A DNA stretch of 64,000 nucleotides from Jejuia pallidilutea (lineage in GTDB: Bacteria > Bacteroidota > Bacteroidia > Flavobacteriales > Flavobacteriaceae): assembly GCF_002973595.1 (NCBI RefSeq), contig NZ_PVEO01000007.1, positions 62,001 through 126,000 on the forward strand. The letters are read 5' to 3'. The notes under the pieces are model-generated. The model did not search any database. It was not told where the DNA came from and saw nothing but the letters and a program-made list of their open reading frames with translations. The translations under genes were made by a program, and so were the position numbers. Of this stretch, positions 1 to 9,483 are shown piece by piece (positions within the stretch are counted from its first letter, which is position 1; every line of letters starts with the position of its first letter).

Positions 1-1
1 G

Positions 2-49
2 TTGGTAATATTTAATAAAACAGAACGAAGTTTTATAGATACCGTATAA
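2..49 (+). CDS. ABC-2 polysaccharide export permease, C-terminal end only
   Basis: Only the last 15 codons are in the window. The reading frame ends with residues KTERSFIDTV and a TAA stop at 47-49. From memory, a short tail ending in a conserved F-(I/M)-D-T-V is typical of Wzm-type permeases that export O-antigen or capsule. The next gene, two bases downstream, encodes the matching Wzt-type ATPase, which strongly supports this reading. The membrane domains lie upstream of the window and cannot be checked here. Confidence 0.7.
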   Translation: MVIFNKTERSFIDTV

Positions 50-51
50 TT

Positions 52-1344
52 ATGACTGATATTATTTTAAAAGCTGAAAATATATCGAAGCAATACCGAT
101 TAGGATTGGTAGGTACGGGTACCATTAGTCATGATTTAAATAGGTGGTGGTACAGAATTAGGGGAAAGGAAGACCCCTATTTAAAGGTGGGCGAAAGTAA
201 CGATAGAAGTGCCAAAGGGAATTCAGACTATGTTTGGGCATTGCAGGATATAAATTTTGAAGTAAAACGAGGTGAGGTTTTAGGTATAATAGGTAAAAAC
301 GGTGCAGGTAAATCTACGCTACTTAAAATTTTATCAAAAGTTACAAGCCCCACAACTGGTGAAATAAAAACAAGAGGGCGTATAGCTTCGTTGTTAGAAG
401 TAGGTACAGGTTTTCATGGTGAAATGACAGGGCGAGAAAATATCTATTTGAATGGCGCTATTCTGGGTATGACAAAAAAAGAAGTAAGTTCTAAAATAGA
501 AGAAATAATAGAATTTTCAGGGTGCCAACGTTACATCGATACACCTGTAAAACGCTACAGTTCTGGTATGACTGTGAGGTTAGCATTTGCAGTAGCTGCT
601 TTTTTAGAGCCTGAGATTTTAGTAGTGGATGAGGTGCTTGCTGTAGGAGATACTGAGTTTCAAGCAAAAGCAATAGGTAAGATGCAGGATATTAGTAGGG
701 GTGATGGAAGAACCGTTTTATTTGTAAGTCATAATATGGCTTCAGTTAAAAAGTTATGTACTAAAGGTGTGGTTCTTGAAAATGGAAAAATTGTTTTTAG
801 TGGAGATAGTAATTCAGCTGTAAATTATTATTTAAATAGTAATTATGAATTAACAGAAGTGTCGCTCCTAAATCGAAAAGAACGCAAAGGTAATTTTAAA
901 TTGAAAGTTGAAAATATCTTTATTGAGGATGGTGAGGGTAAAAAAGTAAATGAGGTATTAACAGGGGAATCGTATAAGTTGGTTTTTGAATATACTAAGT
1001 TTAGTACAATAGATGAAAAGCAATTCACAATAGTGTTACAGTTTAAAAATGAGAATGACGAAATTGTAAATTCGATAGCTACCGACGAATTAGGTACGTC
1101 TTTTGCAAAAATATATGATAAAGGAAGGATTGAGATTGTTATACCTAAATTACAATTTCGTGAAGGTAATTATTTTATGAATTATATGATTAGTGAAAGA
1201 GTGTCATTAAGTACACCTCATAAAGTTATTGATTATTTGGCAGATGCTTTTTTAATGAAAGTTAATAAAGGCGATTATTGGAAAACAGGCGTACTTAATA
1301 GGGCTAAAGGTTTTATTCAAGAGGCATCAATACATATTACATAA
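52..1344 (+). CDS. wzt: Wzt-type polysaccharide ABC transporter ATP-binding protein
   Basis: This is the cytoplasmic ATPase that should pair with the upstream permease to export a lipid-linked polysaccharide across the inner membrane. The Walker A motif GKNGAGKST is at residues 81-89, the ABC signature is the Wzt/TagH-type YSSGM at 169-173, and Walker B ILVVDEVLAVGD is at 189-200. At 430 residues it is longer than a bare ATPase. Residues about 255-430 form a beta-rich C-terminal domain like those that recognise the polysaccharide end in Wzt proteins. The ATG follows the permease stop by two bases and the next gene begins one base after this stop, so it is translated within an operon. The ATPase class is certain; the cargo is inferred from context. 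Confidence 0.9.
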   Translation: MTDIILKAENISKQYRLGLVGTGTISHDLNRWWYRIRGKEDPYLKVGESNDRSAKGNSDYVWALQDINFEVKRGEVLGIIGKNGAGKSTLLKILSKVTSPTTGEIKTRGRIASLLEVGTGFHGEMTGRENIYLNGAILGMTKKEVSSKIEEIIEFSGCQRYIDTPVKRYSSGMTVRLAFAVAAFLEPEILVVDEVLAVGDTEFQAKAIGKMQDISRGDGRTVLFVSHNMASVKKLCTKGVVLENGKIVFSGDSNSAVNYYLNSNYELTEVSLLNRKERKGNFKLKVENIFIEDGEGKKVNEVLTGESYKLVFEYTKFSTIDEKQFTIVLQFKNENDEIVNSIATDELGTSFAKIYDKGRIEIVIPKLQFREGNYFMNYMISERVSLSTPHKVIDYLADAFLMKVNKGDYWKTGVLNRAKGFIQEASIHIT

Positions 1345-1345
1345 A

Positions 1346-2767
1346 ATGGACAGTAGATCTCAAATAAGAGATATTATTTTAGATGTAGAACGTAATTGTA
1401 ATGTAAACAATTGGAAAGTTAACGACATACACTTGTGGCCTTACATAAGAATTCATCTTTTTTTTAACTTAATTGATGAGATAGAGATTGGAAAAACTAC
1501 AAGCTCTTACAAACCTGGTAACAAAAAAAATAGCAAATACATATACAGAGGATTTAAAAAAAAAATAAGAAAAACTTTAGAGTGTATAAATAGTGTTTTT
1601 TTTTTCTTCAACTGGATTAAAAATATACCAAATCGACAAACTGTTTTTGTGTCATCCAATTCCTTTCGAGTAAACTATAGAAATAAGAGATTTAATAGGT
1701 TTTTTGATGTGCTTGTAGAAGATGAACAAGCATATTCTAATTACATGTATTTGGAGTATGGCTCTACATTAACCGACCAATATAAACATGAGAATGTTTT
1801 TAAATTTGGTTTTGCTTTAAAAGGGTTTCTATGTACTCATATTAGAAAAAAAACAAAATTGTCACTTGATGGTTATGATTACTTTTTGTCGTATTTGGAG
1901 AGATACGAGTATTGTAAAAAGTTTTCTAATAAATTTTCAAAAGCATACATATCACAGTGGGCAAAAACCATATTTATACCTAAAGTTATTTTTTTTAAAA
2001 AAATATTACGCAGGATAAGCCCTAAAGAATTAATTATTTTGTGTTATTATACAGAAGATATTTACCCTTTAGTTGCAGCTGCCAATAATTTAGGTGTTAG
2101 CACAATTGAAATGCAGCACGGGCCGCAAAACAAATACCATTTGGCCTATGGTAGTTGGTATGCTATACCAAAAACAGGATATGATATTTTACCAAGAATT
2201 TATTGGTGTTGGGACGATTTTAGTGCTAATGAGATAAAAGAATGGGCAGATTCTAATTCGATATATAGTGTAGAGAAATATGGAAATCCATGGGTTGATT
2301 ATTGGAATAAAAAATCTAAATCATATATAAGTAAAGATTTTATCTTGTATACGTTACAGCCTTTACCTATTCCGCTTGATGTCTTATTACATAATAAAAT
2401 TTTAAATATAATTAAAACAAGCAAAAAAAAATGGTTTATTAGGTTGCACCCTAGGCAATGGAATGATAAGGAAAAGATAAAAGCAATTTTAGAAAAACAT
2501 TCGCTTTTAGATACTGTTAATGTTGATGTTGACAATGCCACTGTAGATCCATTACCATTGTTATTAGCTAATTGTAGTTTGCACATCACTTACTCATCAG
2601 GATCTGCTTTAGAAGCCAGTTATTTTGGTGTAAAAACTATATTTATTGATAAAATGGGATTAAGTTATTACCCTCATTTATTCAGGAATAAATTAGCCTT
2701 TTTAGCTGATTTTAATTCAGATGATTTTACGACCACACTTGAAGACTACTTTAAAGCGATAGATTGA
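1346..2767 (+). CDS. Probable GT-B-like surface carbohydrate transferase
   Basis: I do not recognise a named family, but the C-terminal half looks like a GT-B glycosyltransferase. It has EMQHGPQNKYHLAYG at about residues 254-268, a basic RLHPRQW motif near 369, and SSGSALEASYFGVKTIFID near 420, which resembles the nucleotide-sugar side of the TagF/capsule transferase fold. The N-terminal half is lysine- and aromatic-rich. The 473-residue protein has no signal peptide and is probably cytoplasmic. The gene starts one base after wzt. The coding sequence carries A10 at 1556-1565 and T10 at 1596-1605, which could slip during replication. The transferase role is an inference and the donor and acceptor are unknown. 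Confidence 0.5.
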   Translation: MDSRSQIRDIILDVERNCNVNNWKVNDIHLWPYIRIHLFFNLIDEIEIGKTTSSYKPGNKKNSKYIYRGFKKKIRKTLECINSVFFFFNWIKNIPNRQTVFVSSNSFRVNYRNKRFNRFFDVLVEDEQAYSNYMYLEYGSTLTDQYKHENVFKFGFALKGFLCTHIRKKTKLSLDGYDYFLSYLERYEYCKKFSNKFSKAYISQWAKTIFIPKVIFFKKILRRISPKELIILCYYTEDIYPLVAAANNLGVSTIEMQHGPQNKYHLAYGSWYAIPKTGYDILPRIYWCWDDFSANEIKEWADSNSIYSVEKYGNPWVDYWNKKSKSYISKDFILYTLQPLPIPLDVLLHNKILNIIKTSKKKWFIRLHPRQWNDKEKIKAILEKHSLLDTVNVDVDNATVDPLPLLLANCSLHITYSSGSALEASYFGVKTIFIDKMGLSYYPHLFRNKLAFLADFNSDDFTTTLEDYFKAID

Positions 2768-2791
2768 AAGCACAATTAAAAGCATGTATTA

Positions 2792-3796
2792 ATGAAGAGT
2801 ACTAATCATACAGTTCCTCTAGTTTCTATAATAATCCCAACGTTCAATAAAGCTAAATTAGCTATTGAAACCTTTAAAAGTATAGCAAATCAAAGCTATA
2901 CAAACTGGGAGTGTATTATTGTGGATGATGGTTCGGTTGCAGAGGATTATAAAGTATTACATGCATTTGTAAAATCAGATAAAAGATTTTCGCTCCATAA
3001 AAGGCCAATAAACAAAAAAAAAGGCGCTAATGCTTGCAGGAATTATGGGTTATCGCTTTCAAAAGGACACTATATTCAGTTTTTTGATAGTGATGATGTA
3101 ATGCTAGAAAACTGTTTGGAAGGAAGAGTTGAAGCTATTGAGGCATCAACTTTAGATTTGGTAATTTTTTCAATGGGTATTTACTGTAAAGGTGGTTTTA
3201 AAAACGACGATACATCAGATGTTATGGTAAATACCTGGGAAACTGCTTTAAGTGCTTTTGTTGGAAAAAAAAGGTTACCTTGGAACTTACAGCGCACGCT
3301 ATACCGTGCATCATTAATTAAAGAGCGTATTATATTTGATGAAAACTTAAACAGATTTCAAGATGTAGAATTCAATATTAGGTTGCTAAGTCAACTAAAA
3401 CCCAAGTTCAAAATTTTTTCTCAAATAGATTGTGTTTATAGAAGAGCTAATTCCAGTAATCCTCGAACAAAGAGTTTTTATAAAGATGTATTTCAGTCTA
3501 TCCCTATTTTTTTAGAGTCCATTCATACTGAAATACCTTCTGATATTTTAGAACATAACCGGGACAATCTAAAAATTTGGTTGTTTAATTTAATTGGGTT
3601 GTATGCTAACAAGTCTCTCCAAAAAGGTGAGTTAAATACTGTAATTAACGTTGCAAAAGAAAAATTATATTTAAGTAATAAACAAAAAATAATATTGAAT
3701 CTTCTTTTTTTTAGCAAAACAAAATTAAAGGGAATAAAAGGTGTGGTAAGGCTAAATTCTTATCTTAGAAAAAATTACATAAAATTAAACGCATAA
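2792..3796 (+). CDS. GT2 family glycosyltransferase
   Basis: A GT-A fold family 2 transferase of 334 residues. The N-terminus has VSIIIPTFNKAKLA, followed by SYTNWECIIVDDGS at about residues 37-50 and the metal-binding FFDSDDVM near 103. It lacks transmembrane segments at the C-terminus, so it is a cytoplasmic sugar transferase acting on the growing polysaccharide. The ATG at 2792 lies 24 bases after the previous stop. It is closely similar in layout to the genes at 4555 and 5508: all three share the N-terminal IIIP block, the (N/D)WECIIVDDGS block and a G-A/P-x-x-CRNYG block, suggesting local duplication. An A9 run lies in the codons before that last block. Sugar specificity cannot be read from sequence. 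Confidence 0.88.
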   Translation: MKSTNHTVPLVSIIIPTFNKAKLAIETFKSIANQSYTNWECIIVDDGSVAEDYKVLHAFVKSDKRFSLHKRPINKKKGANACRNYGLSLSKGHYIQFFDSDDVMLENCLEGRVEAIEASTLDLVIFSMGIYCKGGFKNDDTSDVMVNTWETALSAFVGKKRLPWNLQRTLYRASLIKERIIFDENLNRFQDVEFNIRLLSQLKPKFKIFSQIDCVYRRANSSNPRTKSFYKDVFQSIPIFLESIHTEIPSDILEHNRDNLKIWLFNLIGLYANKSLQKGELNTVINVAKEKLYLSNKQKIILNLLFFSKTKLKGIKGVVRLNSYLRKNYIKLNA

Positions 3797-3833
3797 GTTT
3801 TTATTATATCGCATCTTTCAGCAAAAATATAAA

Positions 3834-4553
3834 GTGAAAAAAATTATAAGGATAATAAGAGAACAGGTAAAATTACAAAGGCTATCTTATCTTCAACTCA
3901 AAGAACTGGAGTGGGCACATATTTTTCATGATAGTATTCGTGGAAAGAGTTCATTGGAAAAGTTGCCTTTAAATATTGGTAGGTGGGCAGGTAACTATGC
4001 TTTTTTTTATGTATTGCATCGTATACTCTCAGATTTTAAGCCTCAAAATATTTTAGAATTTGGATTAGGCGAATCTACGAAGTTTACTTCTACCTTTATT
4101 GATAATTATATAGGAGAGTGCCACCATATTATTATAGAACATAGCAAAGAATGGGAAAATCTTTTTACCGAAAAATTTAGTTTGTCTAATAATTCAGAAA
4201 TTAAAATTATTGATTTAGTAGAAAAACAACACAAAGGGTTTACTTACAAAGGCTATAATAATATTGAAACCGTAATTACTAAAACTTTTGATGTATATAT
4301 TATAGACGGTCCCCTAGGAAGTTCCCGTTATTCTAGGTTTGATATTGTAAGTTTAGCAAAAAAATTAAATTCAGATAACCAATTTATTATATTATTTGAT
4401 GATTATGAAAGGCATTCTGAAAAAGAGACTGTACACGAATTATTAGATGTGTTAGAAAAAAACAATATTCCTGTTAAAACAAAAGAATTTATTGGTAATA
4501 AAAGTGTATTTGTAATAGCAACAAGCAACTATAAGTATATAACTTCTATATAA
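3834..4553 (+). CDS. Putative SAM-dependent methyltransferase-like protein
   Basis: The 239-residue product has the layout of a Rossmann-fold methyltransferase. NILEFGLGESTKFTSTF near residues 72-88 resembles the SAM-binding motif I, HHIIIEH the acidic end of the next strand, and FDVYIIDGPLGSSRYSRF near 150-167 a motif IV-like strand. The start used is GTG at 3834, which gives an MKKIIRIIREQ N-terminus; no in-frame ATG lies in a better position. It sits between two members of the GT2 trio with a one-base gap to the next gene, so it probably modifies a sugar of the same polymer. The substrate and even catalytic activity are unproven. Confidence 0.55.
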   Translation: MKKIIRIIREQVKLQRLSYLQLKELEWAHIFHDSIRGKSSLEKLPLNIGRWAGNYAFFYVLHRILSDFKPQNILEFGLGESTKFTSTFIDNYIGECHHIIIEHSKEWENLFTEKFSLSNNSEIKIIDLVEKQHKGFTYKGYNNIETVITKTFDVYIIDGPLGSSRYSRFDIVSLAKKLNSDNQFIILFDDYERHSEKETVHELLDVLEKNNIPVKTKEFIGNKSVFVIATSNYKYITSI

Positions 4554-4554
4554 A

Positions 4555-5508
4555 TTGAAAACTCAGCTTGTCTCAATAATAATTCCCATTTACAATAGAG
4601 CATCAGTTTTTGAGGCTACCCTAAATTCTATAATAAAACAAACCTATACCAATTGGGAGTGTATCATTGTTGATGATGGTAGTACGGACAATACAGAAAG
4701 TGTCATTTTAAAACATATAGAAAAAGATTCTAGAATTAATTTTTTTAAACGTCCAGAACAGCTTTTAAAAGGCGCAAACAGTTGCAGAAATTATGGGTTT
4801 ACTTTAGCAAAAGGCGAATATATTAATTGGTTTGATAGTGATGATATAATGAAACCCAACTTCCTGGAGGAGAAAGTAAATGCTTTTACCCCAGAATGTG
4901 ATGCTGTAGTGCATAGAAATAATTACGCTAATTATAAGTTAACACAATTTAGAGATAGCAAATTTAACTATAATAATGGTAAAAGTTTATTTTACAATTA
5001 TGCCATGGAACATATAGAACTACAAACTTGCTGCTTTATGTGGAAACGTAGTTATCTACAAAATAAAATATTGTTTTCTGAGGAAATTATGCGATATCAA
5101 GATAACGAGTTTCATATAAGAATGTTAGCTTTAAAACCCAATCTTAAAATTTTAGATACCGTTTTGGCAACCATAAAAAGTGGCGATGGTCATGAGAGTC
5201 AAATTAGTGCAAAGGTTAATTTAACCAAAAAAAAGCTATACGATGTGTTTTATTATCGTTATCAATGCTTAAAACTCGCAAAAGATTATAGTTTTGATGT
5301 TGATGCAAATTTTAATAAAACCATTGCTAAAAAAGCACTTTGGGCATTTTATGCAGGTATTAAGTTCGAAAAAAGTATGATTCAGAGAAGTAAAGATTTC
5401 TTTAAATATTATTTGAAGTTGCTATATGTGTATTCAAGTCCGCAATTAACAGTTGTGGATGCTTTGAAATCCCAGTTTTATATCATTAAAATACTAATAC
5501 TTAGATAA
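4555..5508 (+). CDS. GT2 family glycosyltransferase
   Basis: A 317-residue GT-A transferase with VSIIIPIYNRASVFE at the N-terminus, YTNWECIIVDDGSTDN at about 30-45, GANSCRNYGF near 77 and WFDSDDIM near 97. These are the nucleotide and metal-binding landmarks of family 2. It has no membrane anchor. The only reasonable start is TTG at 4555, one base after the previous stop; this gives a normal family N-terminus, so a non-ATG start is likely real. It shares several near-identical blocks with the genes at 2792 and 5508. Its stop overlaps the next ATG in a TAATG arrangement, indicating translational coupling. Confidence 0.87.
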   Translation: MKTQLVSIIIPIYNRASVFEATLNSIIKQTYTNWECIIVDDGSTDNTESVILKHIEKDSRINFFKRPEQLLKGANSCRNYGFTLAKGEYINWFDSDDIMKPNFLEEKVNAFTPECDAVVHRNNYANYKLTQFRDSKFNYNNGKSLFYNYAMEHIELQTCCFMWKRSYLQNKILFSEEIMRYQDNEFHIRMLALKPNLKILDTVLATIKSGDGHESQISAKVNLTKKKLYDVFYYRYQCLKLAKDYSFDVDANFNKTIAKKALWAFYAGIKFEKSMIQRSKDFFKYYLKLLYVYSSPQLTVVDALKSQFYIIKILILR

Positions 5509-6458
5509 TGGTTTCCATTATTATTCCCATATATAATAGAGCATATTTAATAGAAGAAACTATAAATTCTATTAAAGCACAAAGCTATACCGATTGGGAA
5601 TGTATTATTGTTGACGATGGTAGCACCGATGCTACAGTTGAATGTGTAAAAGCATTAATTAAAGCCGATAACAGATTCCAGTTATTTGAAAGGCCTAAAA
5701 CAATTACCAAAGGGCCAAGTGCTTGCAGAAATTATGGTTTCACAAAAATAAAAGGAGATTTCGTACAGTTTTTTGATAGTGACGATATCATGCACCCAGA
5801 GCATCTTAAGTTAAAAATAAATGCCATTAAGGATAACGATTTTGTTGTATGCAAATTAAGGACGTTTTCTGGCGATTTCAATCCAGAAGTTTTTTTTAAA
5901 GAAGATGGTTCACCAAAAATAACTCAACCACTTAACCTATTTGAAGCGTTTGTTACAGGAGCATTTCCTATGATGATGGTAGCGCCACTTTGGCGTACAA
6001 AAAGTTTAAAACCCTATTTGCCTATACGTGAAGATTTACACATTTTAGAAGATCATGAATTATATGCCAGAGCACTCTTCACACAAAAAAAAGCTGCAAT
6101 TTTAAATAACGAATTAATTTATTATCGCGTAGCAGGAGCATCTTCCACCAATAGTTTTTATTCTAACGTAGATTATGGATTAATATCTTATTTTAAGGCG
6201 AAAAAAACAGTGTTAAAACTATCTCAAACTAAACCTGTAAAGCTTTCGGTTTTAAAAATGACATTAGGGTTTTTTAGACAAGCTTTAGCAGAACGCAACT
6301 TTAGTGCAGCCAATAAGTGTTTAAGGTTTATAAATGAGAATAAACTGTGCTACAGTTTTGTTTTAAAGTTGAAATGTTTGCGTATACAATTTTTCTTTGC
6401 GATTTTTAAAATAATACGAAGAGGAGATACTAAATTTAAACCACTGTTTAAGATATAA
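5508..6458 (+). CDS. GT2 family glycosyltransferase
   Basis: Third member of the local GT2 trio, 316 residues. It begins MVSIIIPIYNRAYLIEE and carries DWECIIVDDGSTDATVE at about 31-47, GPSACRNYGF near 76 and FFDSDDIM near 96. The C-terminal third is lysine-rich and helical without clear transmembrane segments. The ATG overlaps the previous TAA by one base, and its own TAA overlaps the ATG of the following GT4 gene in the same way. A processive or single-addition role in building the repeat unit is inferred from family and position; sugar donor unknown. Confidence 0.88.
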   Translation: MVSIIIPIYNRAYLIEETINSIKAQSYTDWECIIVDDGSTDATVECVKALIKADNRFQLFERPKTITKGPSACRNYGFTKIKGDFVQFFDSDDIMHPEHLKLKINAIKDNDFVVCKLRTFSGDFNPEVFFKEDGSPKITQPLNLFEAFVTGAFPMMMVAPLWRTKSLKPYLPIREDLHILEDHELYARALFTQKKAAILNNELIYYRVAGASSTNSFYSNVDYGLISYFKAKKTVLKLSQTKPVKLSVLKMTLGFFRQALAERNFSAANKCLRFINENKLCYSFVLKLKCLRIQFFFAIFKIIRRGDTKFKPLFKI

Positions 6459-7597
6459 TGAAAATTTTAATGGTCGCTATACCAAATCATCACTTTTTTC
6501 AATGGGTAAACCAATTGAAGGATTCGGGATACGAGATATATTGGCTTGATGCTAACGACGATGGCGTATTTTCACATAGAATACCTTGGGTAACACAGAT
6601 TAAGGGCTGGAAACAAAAATGGAATTATCTATTTAGGCAAACCGTTAAAAAGAAGTTTCCTAAACTTTACAAAGCTATTCAAAACTATAATCAAACATCT
6701 TTAGCAAGTAGTTTAGCCAACAGTATTAATACTATAAAACCCGATATTATACATTGTTTTGAAATGCAATTAACTGGGTTTTCAATACTTCCAGTTGTTG
6801 AGAAAAACAAAATACCATTCATCTATTCATCATGGGGTAGTGATGTTTATTATTATAAAAAAAGAGGTACTACAGATGCCGATGTCACTCGTTTTATGAA
6901 TAGGGTTGATGTATTAATTTCAGATTGTAAACGCGACGTTAAAATACTTACAAACCTAGGCTTTAATAAAAAAAGCTTTGTCTTTCCTGGTAATGGGGGG
7001 CTTGAGTTAAACAAGCACAAAATTATGCCCCAAAACGATAGAAACCTTATAATTTTTAAAGGCTATCAATACGATTCTGGTGAGGCGATACAAATAGTAA
7101 AAGCTATAGAAGTTTTACCTTTTAAATTAATTAAGGATGTAGAATTTCATGTTTACAGTGCAGATAAAGAAGTAGAGGCATATATTAAAAAATCTAAAGT
7201 TTTTAAGGCACTATCATATGTTATTCACCCAAGACATCAAAGACTTCAAAATGAAGTGTTATTACAGCTAATGGGTAAAAGTATTATTCATTTAGGAAAT
7301 AATCTGTCTGATGGTATGCCCAATTCACTTTTAGAAGCCATGGGCATGGGAGCTTTTCCAATTCAGTCCAACCCTGGCGGTGCAACATCAGAAGTTATTC
7401 AAAATGGTGTTAATGGTTTTTTAATTGAAAATCCTTTAGACTTTACAGCGATTTCTAAACTAATTGAAATTGCCTTAAGCGATTTACGCTTAAGAAAAAA
7501 AGCGCAAGATTATAATATAAGATTCATTGAAAATAATTATAAACGTGCTACCTTACAACCTGAAATTATTCAACTTTACAAAGACACAATTTTATAA
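6458..7597 (+). CDS. GT4 family glycosyltransferase
   Basis: A 379-residue GT-B fold retaining transferase. The N-terminal domain starts MKILMVAIPNHHFFQW and includes KPDIIHCFEMQLTGFSILP near 100, matching the acceptor-side domain of family 4. The C-terminal domain has NLSDGMPNSLLEAMGMGAFP near 287-306 and VNGFLIE near 325; the E(x)7E pattern that contacts the donor is recognisable there. It contains SSWGSDVYYYKKRG, a loop often seen in this family. It overlaps its upstream neighbour by one base and is followed 12 bases later by another GT2. Cytoplasmic, acting on lipid-linked intermediate; specificity unknown. Confidence 0.87.
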   Translation: MKILMVAIPNHHFFQWVNQLKDSGYEIYWLDANDDGVFSHRIPWVTQIKGWKQKWNYLFRQTVKKKFPKLYKAIQNYNQTSLASSLANSINTIKPDIIHCFEMQLTGFSILPVVEKNKIPFIYSSWGSDVYYYKKRGTTDADVTRFMNRVDVLISDCKRDVKILTNLGFNKKSFVFPGNGGLELNKHKIMPQNDRNLIIFKGYQYDSGEAIQIVKAIEVLPFKLIKDVEFHVYSADKEVEAYIKKSKVFKALSYVIHPRHQRLQNEVLLQLMGKSIIHLGNNLSDGMPNSLLEAMGMGAFPIQSNPGGATSEVIQNGVNGFLIENPLDFTAISKLIEIALSDLRLRKKAQDYNIRFIENNYKRATLQPEIIQLYKDTIL

Positions 7598-7609
7598 GGT
7601 TTAGGCCAA

Positions 7610-8488
7610 ATGCAGGTATCTTTTTTAATAGTCACAAAACATAGAGCGAAAGATTTGGTTTTTACACTAAATAAACTAAAAACTATTATAGATACTTCCT
7701 GTCATGAAGTGCTTGTATGCATAGATGGATGCCAAGAAACAGAGGCATTGGTAAATGATTACGATTGGGTAAATTGGACGATTATAAAAAAAAGCATAAG
7801 TGCTTCGCCAGCTAGAAATATTTTATATAAAAAGGCAAAAGGCACTATATTTATTGGTTTAGATGATGATGCGCATCCTATAAGTAACGATTTTATTAAT
7901 TCAGTTTCCAACTGTTTTAATAAAGATCCTAATTTGGGAATTATTGCTTTTCAAGAAGTAAGAGGTCTGTATGAATCTGATAAAGCGGCATTACAAAGTT
8001 CTAAACAATTAAAGTCTCATTACACAACCGATTTTGTGGGCTGTGGGTTTGCCATAAAGAAAAAAGTGTATGACCAAACTAATGGCTTTCCTGTTTGGAT
8101 GGATATTTATCAAGAAGAATCGGCGGTAGCTATAGAGGTTTTAAATTTAGGCTATACTATTTTATATCAACCAGAGATAAAAGTAAACCATAGAATTGAT
8201 GTTGATTTAAGAAAAAAAAGAGGTAGAAATTATTATAGGTTTCAGCGCCAGCTAAAAAATAGTATCAATTTTTATATCGTGTACTATAAGGCACCATTAA
8301 AAAAAATAGTAAAAGTGTTATGGCATAACTTTATGAAGTATGCCTTAAAAGACTGGAAATATTTTAGATGTTACTTTACAGCTGTATTTAAAACAATATT
8401 AGGTTTGCCAAAAGTGTTAAAGTATAGAAAGCCTGTAAACCTAGAAACCATAAAACGAAAAACAAACTTGCAAGGGTTAAGATATTAA
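7610..8488 (+). CDS. GT2 family glycosyltransferase
   Basis: A 292-residue GT-A transferase distinct from the upstream trio. It begins MQVSFLIVTKHRAKDL, has SPARNILYKKAKG near 65 followed by IFIGLDDDAHP near 80, which is the DxD-like metal site, and DFVGCGFAIKKKVYDQTNGF near 140, the acceptor-binding region of family 2. A WMDIYQEESAVAIEVLNLGY segment follows, matching the usual ED motif region in position. No C-terminal membrane anchor is obvious. It lies 12 bases after the GT4 and 14 bases before the GT10-like gene, so it should be co-transcribed. Donor and acceptor unknown. Confidence 0.85.
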   Translation: MQVSFLIVTKHRAKDLVFTLNKLKTIIDTSCHEVLVCIDGCQETEALVNDYDWVNWTIIKKSISASPARNILYKKAKGTIFIGLDDDAHPISNDFINSVSNCFNKDPNLGIIAFQEVRGLYESDKAALQSSKQLKSHYTTDFVGCGFAIKKKVYDQTNGFPVWMDIYQEESAVAIEVLNLGYTILYQPEIKVNHRIDVDLRKKRGRNYYRFQRQLKNSINFYIVYYKAPLKKIVKVLWHNFMKYALKDWKYFRCYFTAVFKTILGLPKVLKYRKPVNLETIKRKTNLQGLRY

Positions 8489-8502
8489 TAAAACAGAAGT
8501 TA

Positions 8503-9477
8503 ATGCTAGTAAAGATTTGCAGATATTATCCTTATCCTGATATAAAAAGACAAACTCCAAACCAATCTTTTAAATGGGGCAATATTACGTTTACTGAAGA
8601 TGATGTTACGGAATGCGACTTTCTGGTTGTTCTAGATTATCCAAAAACTGATGTAAGCGTAAAAGTTAACCCTAATAATATATTACATTTATGTTTAGAG
8701 CCTGCTAACGAAGTTTCTAAATACAGACAATATGCTAATAAAAAGGCATCCATAATTTACAACCAAATAAACGAGGGAGGAAAATATGTGTTGTCGCATG
8801 GTGCATTACCTTGGCATTTAGATAAAGATTACGATTATTTTAAAAAACTACAACCAGAGGATTTAAAAAAAGAAGATAAAATAGTTTGGGTAACTGGTAA
8901 TCAACGCAGTTCTATTCAACATAGCATAAGAATGGACTTTTTAGAGTTTATTTCAGATTTGCCATTCGTACATTTGTACGGTCGTGGCATTAAGGAAATA
9001 GACAGTAAATGGGATGTAATGAAAACATCAAAATACACTATTGCGTATGAAAATTTTACGAATGATTACTATTGGACAGAAAAAATATCGGATTGCTTTT
9101 TAAGCTACAATGTGCCTTTATATTTTGGTTGTGAGCGTATTGAAGATTATTTTCCAGCTGAAGCCATCATTCAAATAGATCCAAAAGATAAGCATATTAA
9201 GCAATTTTTAAAGGAAACAGTAAACTCAAAAGCTTATGAAGCTAAATTGGAGGCTATTAAAGAAGCTCGAGAATTGGTTTTAGATCGTTATCAAATATTT
9301 CCTTTCATTAATCATCAAATTAATGCAATACTATCAAAACAGGGCGCAAATATTGGAAGTAAAAAAGAGCTTGTTTACATAAAAGGCGGCAATGCTTATT
9401 ATGATAATTATCCAAAGTATATAGATTTGGAGCGTTTTATTCGAAAAGTGAAAAACAAAATAAAAAATTATAAATAA
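8503..9477 (+). CDS. GT10-like (alpha-1,3/4-fucosyltransferase family) glycosyltransferase
   Basis: The 324-residue product resembles the C-terminal domain of family 10 fucosyltransferases. The telling segment is KYTIAYENFTNDYYWTEKI near residues 180-198, followed by VPLYFGCERIEDYFPAEAII near 204-223, the donor-binding block conserved from bacterial to animal enzymes. FVHLYGRG near 156 also fits the family. The enzyme would transfer a GDP-activated deoxyhexose in the cytoplasm. No GDP-fucose synthesis genes are in this window, so the donor must come from elsewhere. The family assignment is fairly firm; fucose as the sugar is a family inference only. Confidence 0.75.
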   Translation: MLVKICRYYPYPDIKRQTPNQSFKWGNITFTEDDVTECDFLVVLDYPKTDVSVKVNPNNILHLCLEPANEVSKYRQYANKKASIIYNQINEGGKYVLSHGALPWHLDKDYDYFKKLQPEDLKKEDKIVWVTGNQRSSIQHSIRMDFLEFISDLPFVHLYGRGIKEIDSKWDVMKTSKYTIAYENFTNDYYWTEKISDCFLSYNVPLYFGCERIEDYFPAEAIIQIDPKDKHIKQFLKETVNSKAYEAKLEAIKEARELVLDRYQIFPFINHQINAILSKQGANIGSKKELVYIKGGNAYYDNYPKYIDLERFIRKVKNKIKNYK

Positions 9478-9483
9478 TATTTA

